Assembly: GCA_029238665.1 (NCBI GenBank)
Contig: JAQWFQ010000001.1
Location: forward strand, 1 to 39,828
Direction: 5' to 3'
Source: Crocinitomicaceae bacterium
GTDB taxonomy: Bacteria; Bacteroidota; Bacteroidia; Flavobacteriales_D; Crocinitomicaceae
DNA length: 39,828 nt
Positions 33,383 through 39,828 of the stretch are shown one piece after another. The notes beneath the pieces were generated by a model. The model was not told the DNA's origin and did not search any database. It worked only from the letters and a program-made list of their open reading frames with translations. A program made the translations under genes and the position numbers. Each line of letters starts with the position of its first letter. The stretch's first letter is position 1.

Positions 33383-34132
33383 TTAAGACTTTATAGATGC
33401 CTTCATAAACTCGCGATTCATTCGAGCAATGTTTTCTAAAGAAATTCCTTTAGGACATTCAACTTCACAAGCACCCGTGTTGGTACAGTTTCCAAATCCT
33501 TCTTCATCCATCTGTTGCACCATATTTAGTACACGGTCTGTTGCTTCAATTTGCCCTTGAGGGAGCAAGGCGTACTGAGAAACCTTTGCAGAAACAAAGA
33601 GCATAGCGCTTGAATTTTTACAAGAAGCAACACAAGCCCCACATCCAATGCATGTTGCTGCATCCATCGCTTTATCTGCATCGTGTTTAGAAATTGGAAT
33701 AGCGTTTGCATCCTGTGTGTTTCCAGAAGTGTTCACAGAGATAAATCCACCTGCATGTTGAATACGGTCAAATGCTCCACGGTCAACAACTAAATCTTTA
33801 ATTACAGGAAATCCTTTTGCCCTAAACGGTTCTATATAGATTGTGTCTCCGTCTTTAAACTTACGCATATGTAATTGACATGTTGTAACTTTTCTGTCAG
33901 GCCCATGCGCTTCTCCGTTAATGTATAGAGAACACATTCCGCAAATTCCTTCTCTACAATCGTGATCAAAAGCGACAGGAGAATCTCCTTTCTCTATTAA
34001 TTGATTGTTTAGTATATCTAACATTTCAAGGAAAGACATATCTGGTGAGATATCGGAGACTTGATAGTCTACAATGCTTCCTTTATCGCTTGCGTTTTTC
34101 TGACGCCAAATTTTTAAGGTTAAATTCATCAT
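33383..34132 (-). CDS. sdhB: Succinate dehydrogenase/fumarate reductase iron-sulfur subunit
   Basis: The 249-residue protein holds the three clusters of complex II: [2Fe-2S] with Cys59, Cys64, Cys67 and Cys85, [4Fe-4S] in [12 protein letters not shown] and [3Fe-4S] in [12 protein letters not shown]. It passes electrons from the flavoprotein to quinone at the membrane subunit. The first or second Met may be the start. It is the last gene of sdhC-A-B, six bases after sdhA. The type with a large five-helix b558 subunit works with menaquinone or ubiquinone; the direction cannot be read from sequence alone. Confidence 0.96.
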   Translation of the reverse strand: MMNLTLKIWRQKNASDKGSIVDYQVSDISPDMSFLEMLDILNNQLIEKGDSPVAFDHDCREGICGMCSLYINGEAHGPDRKVTTCQLHMRKFKDGDTIYIEPFRAKGFPVIKDLVVDRGAFDRIQHAGGFISVNTSGNTQDANAIPISKHDADKAMDAATCIGCGACVASCKNSSAMLFVSAKVSQYALLPQGQIEATDRVLNMVQQMDEEGFGNCTNTGACEVECPKGISLENIARMNREFMKASIKS

Positions 34133-34138
34133 TCCTAC

Positions 34139-36199
34139 TTATTTGTATGATCGTTCTTTGACTTCAATATTTTCGTAAACCAACTCTTCTTTATGCAGTA
34201 CTGCATCTTTAGGCTCTCCTTTATACTCCCAGGCAGAAACAAATTGAAACTCTTTGCGTCTCATTGCCTCTCCTTCTGAGGTTTGGTGCTCATCTCTAAA
34301 GTGCCCTCCTGCAGACTCTTCTCTTAGTAAGGCGTCCTTTGCAAACAGTTCTCCTAATTCTAAGAAATCTGCTACACGTCCTGCTTTTGCTAACTCTTCG
34401 TTAAATTCATTTGCAGTACCTGGAACCATTACCTCTTTGTAAAACTCTTTTCGGATTAAAGAAATTTCTTCAATGGCCTCTTTTAAGTCTTTTTCATTTC
34501 GAGACATTCCACATTTCTCCCACATCACTTTCCCCAATTTTTTATGGAAATAGTCAACAGATTTAGACCCTTTGTTGTTTATGAAGTGATTGATGTTTTC
34601 TTGAACACTTTTCTCAGCCTCGTCAAACTCTTTTGTGTCTGTAGGAATTGTTCCTGTTCGAATGTCATTTGATAAGTAATCACCAATAGTGTAAGGCAAC
34701 ACAAAGTAACCATCTGCTAACCCCTGCATTAAAGCAGAAGCACCCAGCCTGTTTGCTCCATGGTCAGAAAAGTTTGCTTCTCCAATGGCATATAAGCCAG
34801 GAACAGTTGTTTGTAAATTGTAATCAACCCAAACCCCTCCCATTGTGTAATGAACGGCAGGGTAAATCATCATGGGTGTTTCGTATGGGTTCTCATCTAC
34901 GATTTTCTCATACATTTGGAAGAGGTTCCCGTATTTTGCTTTTACAATCTCTTTTCCAAGCTCCCTTACGATGGTCTCATTCATTTCATCAAGCCCTTTT
35001 ATGAAGGCTTGCTCTTTACCATAGCGCATAATAGCAGCGGCAAAATCCAAATAAACAGCTTCTCCAGTGGCGTTGACACCAAAGCCAGCATCACAACGCT
35101 CCTTAGCTGCTCTTGATGCAACATCTCTTGGAACTAAATTTCCAAAAGCAGGATATCTTCTTTCTAAGTAATAATCTCTATCGTCTTCTGTAAGCTGAGT
35201 TGGCTTTAATTTACCTTCTCTAATCGCGATGGCGTCTTTCATGTGTTTTGGCACCCAGATACGTCCATCATTACGCAACGACTCTGACATCAACGTTAAC
35301 TTTGACTGGTGATCTCCAGAAACAGGGATACAAGTAGGATGGATTTGAGTATAACACGGGTTTGCAAAGTACGCCCCTTTTTTATGTGCTTTCCATGCGG
35401 CAGTTACATTACTTCCCATTGCGTTCGTGGACAAAAAGAATACGTTACCATATCCTCCTGTTCCTAAAACAACAGCGTGTGCAGAATGCCTTTCAATTTC
35501 TCCTGTTACCAAGTTTCGAGCTATAATACCTCTTGCTTTTCCGTCAACAATTACAACATCTAACATTTCGTGCCTGTTGTATACTTTGATTTTTCCACGA
35601 CCAATCTGACGGTTCATTGCAGAATAAGCTCCAAGCAACAACTGTTGTCCTGTTTGCCCTTTTGCGTAAAACGTTCTTGACACGAGCACTCCTCCAAAAG
35701 AACGGTTGTCTAGTAATCCGCCATAATCACGTGCAAAAGGAACACCTTGAGCAACACATTGATCAATTATATTTGCTGAAACTTCAGCCAGTCGATATAC
35801 ATTAGATTCTCGCGAGCGGTAATCGCCACCCTTAACCGTGTCGTAAAACAAACGGTATGTAGAATCTCCATCTCCTTGGTAATTCTTTGCGGCATTAATC
35901 CCCCCCTGTGCTGCAATCGAGTGAGCTCGCCTTGGTGAATCTTGAAAACAAAATGCTTTCACGTTATAACCAAGCTCTGCTAGCGTAGCGGCAGCAGAAC
36001 CTCCAGCCAATCCTGTCCCAACAACAATAACGTCAATCAAACGCTTGTTTGCAGGGTTAACCAGGTTAATTTCATTTTTATATTTTGTCCACCTTTCAGC
36101 TATTGGACCCTTAGGTTCCTTTGAATCTAAGGTACTGGAAAAAGTATGTTTCATTGTTACACCTTCTTTATCTAAGTTTTCCGTTTTTGAACTTTCCAT
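34139..36199 (-). CDS. sdhA: Succinate dehydrogenase/fumarate reductase flavoprotein subunit
   Basis: The 686-residue flavoprotein has the Rossmann motif [19 protein letters not shown] (about 58-76), the covalent-FAD motif [11 protein letters not shown], the active-site HPTC segment (QIHPTCIP), and the FAD-binding [20 protein letters not shown]. The N-terminal 30 or so residues are an extension before the conserved start; an in-frame ATG at residue 16 (MKHTFSS) is a possible alternative. It oxidises succinate to fumarate or does the reverse. It is 11 bases after sdhC. Confidence 0.96.
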   Translation of the reverse strand: MESSKTENLDKEGVTMKHTFSSTLDSKEPKGPIAERWTKYKNEINLVNPANKRLIDVIVVGTGLAGGSAAATLAELGYNVKAFCFQDSPRRAHSIAAQGGINAAKNYQGDGDSTYRLFYDTVKGGDYRSRESNVYRLAEVSANIIDQCVAQGVPFARDYGGLLDNRSFGGVLVSRTFYAKGQTGQQLLLGAYSAMNRQIGRGKIKVYNRHEMLDVVIVDGKARGIIARNLVTGEIERHSAHAVVLGTGGYGNVFFLSTNAMGSNVTAAWKAHKKGAYFANPCYTQIHPTCIPVSGDHQSKLTLMSESLRNDGRIWVPKHMKDAIAIREGKLKPTQLTEDDRDYYLERRYPAFGNLVPRDVASRAAKERCDAGFGVNATGEAVYLDFAAAIMRYGKEQAFIKGLDEMNETIVRELGKEIVKAKYGNLFQMYEKIVDENPYETPMMIYPAVHYTMGGVWVDYNLQTTVPGLYAIGEANFSDHGANRLGASALMQGLADGYFVLPYTIGDYLSNDIRTGTIPTDTKEFDEAEKSVQENINHFINNKGSKSVDYFHKKLGKVMWEKCGMSRNEKDLKEAIEEISLIRKEFYKEVMVPGTANEFNEELAKAGRVADFLELGELFAKDALLREESAGGHFRDEHQTSEGEAMRRKEFQFVSAWEYKGEPKDAVLHKEELVYENIEVKERSYK

Positions 36200-36210
36200 A
36201 GCTCTTTATT

Positions 36211-36903
36211 TTAATGATTGAAATGGTGAAATAATGCAATAAACACAAATCCCAAGGGAACACCCACAGAATAAATTTTACTAAATCGCTCCATTCCTTT
36301 TGTGTATTTGTTGTTTGCTCCTGCTGATTGAAATGCAGAGCTAAAACCGTGCAATAAATGCAGCGCTAAAAAGACAAATGCCAAGCAGTATGCACCTACA
36401 CGAATAGGATTTTCAAATTTATGCACCAATTCTTCAAAGTATCTAAACCCGCTCTCAGGTAGGGTTGGATCTAAAAGACCTGACATGTCTCCTTGAATGT
36501 ATTTTATGTTAATTTCTGGAATCCAAAAATCAATAAAATGCAGCGCCATGAAAGACAGTATAGCTAGTCCACTCCAAATCATATTGCGACTCATCCAAGA
36601 AGAGTTGGCTGCTCCTTTGTTTTTTGCATACTTCACTTCGCGTGCTCTGTTGTTTTTTATCTCTAAAACAAAACCCATTACAAAGTGAAAAATCACACCA
36701 AAAATTAACACGGGTTGCATAACATATTGAATGACCCAGAACGTTCCCATAAAGTGAGAAACTTCATTAAAACTATCAGTGCTAAAGACAGATAGCAGGT
36801 TAATTAAAAAGTGTTGTAAAAGAAAAATCATAAGAAAAAGTGCCGACAAAGCCATAGCAAACTTTCTACCTATTGATGACGATAATATCGTAGACTTACT
36901 CAT
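36211..36903 (-). CDS. sdhC: Succinate dehydrogenase cytochrome b558 subunit
   Basis: The 230-residue membrane subunit has about five helices and His residues in the helices suited to two b haems (LLQHFLINLL, IFHFVMGFV, ALHFIDFWI, ALHLLHGFSSAFQSAG). It fits the sdhC/frdC b558 family that anchors SdhAB and reacts with quinone. It is the first gene of the operon, with a TATGTTTG element upstream. Confidence 0.94.
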   Translation of the reverse strand: MSKSTILSSSIGRKFAMALSALFLMIFLLQHFLINLLSVFSTDSFNEVSHFMGTFWVIQYVMQPVLIFGVIFHFVMGFVLEIKNNRAREVKYAKNKGAANSSWMSRNMIWSGLAILSFMALHFIDFWIPEINIKYIQGDMSGLLDPTLPESGFRYFEELVHKFENPIRVGAYCLAFVFLALHLLHGFSSAFQSAGANNKYTKGMERFSKIYSVGVPLGFVFIALFHHFNH

Positions 36904-36940
36904 GTTTATTTTTTATAATATTGAAGATAAAATATCATTG

Positions 36941-36948
36941 CAAACATA
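36941..36948 (-). promoter_or_regulatory. Bacteroidota -7 promoter element, sdhCAB
   Basis: Minus-strand TATGTTTG matches TAnnTTTG, 37 bases before the sdhC ATG. No clear -33 TTG. Confidence 0.4.
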
Positions 36949-37062
36949 ATGGTTACTGCGCACACTTGTAAGGGAAGCCGGTTATTTAGAACAGTTTTAA
37001 ATAAGGCGTGTTTTAGAATGAAATGTACTTGGGTAAATTTGTCCGTTTTGTTTGGGCTAGCG

Positions 37063-37962
37063 TTACAAAAACAAAAGTTCTGACCCGGTTGTGTTTACGT
37101 TAAATTCAACGTTCGCACCTAAAATAAGTGCTCGATTGTCGTTAATATGGCCTGCTGGAAAGTTGAAGCAAATAGGAATCTTTCGATACTCAAAGTGCGA
37201 TAAAATTACCGATTCATAGCTCATTCCGAATGGAATAGCAGTGTCTTTCATGTCGGTCATTCCACCAACAATGAGCCCTTTTATGCGATTTAAAACACCT
37301 GCTTTGGCAAGGGCGTAGAACATACGGTCTAGGTGGTAAATTTGTTCAGAAAGGTCTTCAATAAATAAGATGGAATCTGTATAATCGACGCAATCATCCG
37401 TGCCAAGCAAGCTATACAAGATTGACAAGTTGCCTCCATGTAGAGTAGCACTTGCAGATCCAAATGTATTGTATTTAGAGGGCTCTGCTTTAATGCTGTA
37501 AGTTTTCCCAGTTAGGGCATCGTTTAGTGTAGACAGGGACTGGCTAGAGTTTAGGGCAAAATTTAAAGGCATTGTTCCATGGATGCTTTTTAAACCCATT
37601 GACCCTAGTTTTTGATGAAACACAGTCACATCACTAAAGCCAACAATCCATTTAGGGTGTCGTAGCATGTTTGCCCATTGAAGTTTATCAACAAGTTGAA
37701 TACACCCGTAGCCGCCTCTAGCACAAAAAATTGCCTTTACCTCATCATCGTTAATTGCGTTCTGAAAATCGGATAGCCGTTCTGAAATAGTTCCAGAAAA
37801 ATAATTAAACTGTCCTAAGCAGTGTTTAGAGACACGCACGTTGAGCCCCATTTTTTCTAATGTTTTAACGGCCGTTTCAACGTGTATCTTTTCGATGGAT
37901 TTAGCAGGAGCTAAGATTTCAACAAGATCTCCTGCCTTCAATTTTTCGATGGAAAGATTCAT
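37063..37962 (-). CDS. ldcA: LD-carboxypeptidase, peptidase S66 (LdcA/MccF)
   Basis: The 299-residue protein is a cytoplasmic S66 peptidase with Ser-Glu-His catalysis, which removes the terminal D-Ala of murein tetrapeptides during recycling; some members (MccF) cleave microcin C instead. The nucleophile is Ser110 in VGFSDVT, after the typical ARGGYGC; the Glu is likely in LFIEDLSE and the His in FPAGHIND. I start at the ATG complementary to 37960-37962, giving MNLSIEKLKAGD; a frame back to 38127 exists but would run antisense through tadA and carries no similarity. It is divergent from tadA. Confidence 0.93.
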   Translation of the reverse strand: MNLSIEKLKAGDLVEILAPAKSIEKIHVETAVKTLEKMGLNVRVSKHCLGQFNYFSGTISERLSDFQNAINDDEVKAIFCARGGYGCIQLVDKLQWANMLRHPKWIVGFSDVTVFHQKLGSMGLKSIHGTMPLNFALNSSQSLSTLNDALTGKTYSIKAEPSKYNTFGSASATLHGGNLSILYSLLGTDDCVDYTDSILFIEDLSEQIYHLDRMFYALAKAGVLNRIKGLIVGGMTDMKDTAIPFGMSYESVILSHFEYRKIPICFNFPAGHINDNRALILGANVEFNVNTTGSELLFL

Positions 37963-37985
37963 GATGTAAATGTAGGGAATTTGGT

Positions 37986-37993
37986 TAATTTTG
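37986..37993 (+). promoter_or_regulatory. Bacteroidota -7 promoter element, tadA-mnmE
   Basis: TAATTTTG matches TAnnTTTG, 20 bases before the ATG at 38014; it supports that start over the TTG at 37981. Confidence 0.45.
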
Positions 37994-38013
37994 AATCGAA
38001 AAAACCAATTGAA

Positions 38014-38457
38014 ATGATTACCCCGTATACCGACGATTATTTTATGAAGCAAGCTTTTCTGGAGGCGGAAAAAGCATTGGAGACAGGAGAAATACCAGTT
38101 GGAGCAGTGGTTGTTTCTAAAAACCAAATAATAGCCCGTTCACACAACCTAACAGAACGGCTAACCGATGTAACAGCGCACGCTGAAGTACAAGCAATTA
38201 CAGCAGCGGCAAATTACTTGGGTGGTAAATACCTTAAGGGCTGTACGCTTTATGTAACACTTGAACCCTGTGTAATGTGTGGTGGCGCACTTTATTGGTC
38301 ACAAATCGACAAGGTTGTTTACGGTGCTTCAGATGAAAAACGAGGCGCAGGAAAACACAAAGGAATATACCACCCAAAAACAACGCTTGTTTCTGGAATA
38401 TTAGAAAATGAATGCGCCGAATTGATGAGGTCCTTTTTTCAATCTAAGCGAAAATAA
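38014..38457 (+). CDS. tadA: tRNA-specific adenosine deaminase
   Basis: The 147-residue zinc enzyme converts A34 to inosine in tRNA-Arg(ACG). Zinc and catalytic residues are His56-Ala-Glu58 (TAHAEVQ) and Pro85-Cys86-x-x-Cys89 (EPCVMCGGAL). A free-base or nucleoside deaminase of the same family cannot be excluded by eye, but the length, N-terminal YFMKQAFLEAEKA and C-terminal K/R-rich tail fit TadA. The start at 38014 is preferred because the frame's TTG at 37981 is inside the promoter element. mnmE follows 16 bases after. Confidence 0.93.
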   Translation: MITPYTDDYFMKQAFLEAEKALETGEIPVGAVVVSKNQIIARSHNLTERLTDVTAHAEVQAITAAANYLGGKYLKGCTLYVTLEPCVMCGGALYWSQIDKVVYGASDEKRGAGKHKGIYHPKTTLVSGILENECAELMRSFFQSKRK

Positions 38458-38473
38458 GCAGTACTTTTACACC

Positions 38474-39828
38474 ATGTTTCAAAATCAAAATACAATTTGT
38501 GCACTAGCTACAGCAAACGGTGTAGGTGCTATAGGTGTAATCAGACTATCAGGAAGTAAATCGTACGAAGTTGTTTCAAAATCTTTTTCAAAGAATTTGG
38601 TTGGGCTAAGCTCACACACAACACACTTTGGAACCATTTCATCGAAAGAAGGTATCTTGATTGATGAAGTGTTGGTTGCTATTTTTGAAAATGGAAAGAG
38701 TTTTACAGGAGAAGAAAGCGTTGAAATATCATGCCATGGATCGGTTTATATTCAACAAAAAATACTGGCCATATTAATTGAGAATGGTTGTAGAATGGCC
38801 AACCCTGGAGAGTTTACACAACGTGCTTTCTTGAACGGGAAAATGGACCTTTCTCAAGCCGAGGCTGTTGCAGACTTAATTGCATCAGAATCAAAAAGTG
38901 CACACGACATTGCGTTAAAACAACTTCGCGGTAAGTTTTCTAGCGAGTTAAAGGAGCTGCGTGAAAAATTAATCAACTTTGCTTCGTTGGTAGAGTTGGA
39001 ATTAGATTTTGCAGAAGAAGATGTGGAGTTTGCAGACCGTACAGAGTTAAAAAGTTTAGTAAGTAATGTTTTGATCTATATCAAAAGGCTGGCTAAATCA
39101 TTTGAACTCGGAAATGCAATTAAAAATGGCGTTCCGGTAGCAATTGTTGGCGCACCAAACACCGGAAAAAGTACGTTGTTAAATCAACTGTTAGGCGATG
39201 ATAGAGCAATTGTAAGTAACATAGAAGGAACAACCAGAGATGTCATAGAAGAAACGCTGAACATAGAAGGGATTCTTTTTAGGCTAATAGATACAGCCGG
39301 AATTCGTGAGGGTGCAGAAGAGGTAGAGGCAATGGGGATCGAACGATCGCTAGAAAAAATAAAACAAGCCACAATTGTTTTGTGTATAGCAGACGCTACA
39401 AAGCCGGATAACATTAAGGAGGTTTCAAGTTGGACGCAAGAACTTGAAGTATCGCATCCAGACAAAAAAATTGTCATGGTGCTAAACAAGACAGATGTTG
39501 TGCCCTCTCAAGTTGAAGAGGCAATCCATATAAGTGCGAAACAAGGGTCTAACATTGAGCAATTAAAGGACCGGTTAGTTTCAGAAGTACAGGGCGATTT
39601 TAACCTTGGAAATGAAACAATTGTTTCTAATGCGAGGCATTATGAAGCATTGGTACAGACGGCTGAATCACTTCAGAAAGCAGAGGAAGGGTTAGCCACT
39701 GAAGTTACAGCCGATTTTGTTGCAATGGATATTCGCCAAGCGATGTTTCATTTAGGAAGCATAACGGGAGACATTTCAACGGACGACTTATTGGGTAATA
39801 TTTTCAGCAAGTTTTGTATCGGAAAGTA
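38474..39828 (+). CDS. mnmE: tRNA U34 modification GTPase MnmE, cut in the stop codon
   Basis: The gene runs from the ATG at 38474 to the window edge. Its last codons read F-C-I-G-K followed by TA, so only the final base of the stop is missing and the 451-residue protein is complete. The N-terminal folate-binding domain (about 1-118) has TICALATANGVGAIGVIRLSG and NPGEFTQRAFLNGKMDLSQAEAV (cited as signatures). The G domain is inserted in the helical domain: G1 GAPNTGKST (about 226), G2 EGTTRD, G3 DTAG and G4 NKTD. The C-terminal FCIGK has the conserved Cys. With MnmG it modifies wobble U34. It shares a transcript with tadA. Confidence 0.96.
   Translation, partial: MFQNQNTICALATANGVGAIGVIRLSGSKSYEVVSKSFSKNLVGLSSHTTHFGTISSKEGILIDEVLVAIFENGKSFTGEESVEISCHGSVYIQQKILAILIENGCRMANPGEFTQRAFLNGKMDLSQAEAVADLIASESKSAHDIALKQLRGKFSSELKELREKLINFASLVELELDFAEEDVEFADRTELKSLVSNVLIYIKRLAKSFELGNAIKNGVPVAIVGAPNTGKSTLLNQLLGDDRAIVSNIEGTTRDVIEETLNIEGILFRLIDTAGIREGAEEVEAMGIERSLEKIKQATIVLCIADATKPDNIKEVSSWTQELEVSHPDKKIVMVLNKTDVVPSQVEEAIHISAKQGSNIEQLKDRLVSEVQGDFNLGNETIVSNARHYEALVQTAESLQKAEEGLATEVTADFVAMDIRQAMFHLGSITGDISTDDLLGNIFSKFCIGK

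Noticed and set aside
37963-38127. N-terminal extension of the LD-carboxypeptidase
   Set aside because: The extra 55 residues would be read antisense through tadA and its promoter; the family N-terminus starts at the ATG at 37962.

Overview
The window looks like chromosomal DNA of a member of the Bacteroidota, most likely a marine or aquatic Flavobacteriales-type organism. The signs are C-terminal type IX secretion (T9SS) sorting domains on secreted proteins, a CHU_C-like domain on an anti-sigma-like protein, the long insert-containing form of IspG, an sdhC(b558)-A-B operon, the DUF4175 / HATPase / ybeY / mnmG block, weak Shine-Dalgarno sequences and repeated matches to the Bacteroidota -7 element TAnnTTTG. 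I saw no phage, insertion sequence, CRISPR array or rRNA. One tRNA gene (Cys) is present.

Layout. 1-2.6 kb: the 3' part of a YwqK/MORN-type repeat protein and a convergent secreted serine hydrolase. 2.8-8.0 kb: a two-domain universal stress protein, convergent with a ferritin gene followed by a very large sensor protein (beta-propeller, membrane anchor, adenylyl cyclase, HD hydrolase). 8.1-11.0 kb: RNase R, convergent with an orphan LytTR response regulator. 11.0-11.6 kb: a gene-free stretch of only about 16% G+C. 11.6-13.5 kb: rpiB, then an ECF sigma factor coupled to an anti-sigma-like membrane protein. 13.5-16.7 kb: a tight four-gene minus-strand operon (epimerase, CPBP protease, SDR, multi-pass membrane protein). 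16.8-19.1 kb: a lipoprotein, a T9SS protein, a bidirectional terminator and tRNA-Cys. 19.2-21.0 kb: gltX-folB. 21.2-27.3 kb: DUF4175 protein, HATPase, ybeY and mnmG, with two parS-like centromere sites in and just after ybeY. 27.5-31.4 kb: ispG, then a desaturase-yjbR-hslR operon. 31.5-36.9 kb: a PA-domain T9SS protein and sdhCAB. 37-39.8 kb: LD-carboxypeptidase divergent from tadA-mnmE; mnmE is cut inside its stop codon.

How it works together. Much of the window is housekeeping for decoding and RNA: gltX, tRNA-Cys, mnmE and mnmG (U34 modification), tadA (A34 deamination), ybeY (16S maturation), rnr and hslR. The accessory part is signalling at the envelope: a cyclase with its own putative hydrolase domain, a sigma/anti-sigma pair carrying a T9SS-like domain, and a LytTR regulator. 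The two parS-like sites suggest that the window lies in the origin-proximal part of the chromosome, although I could not find an origin itself.
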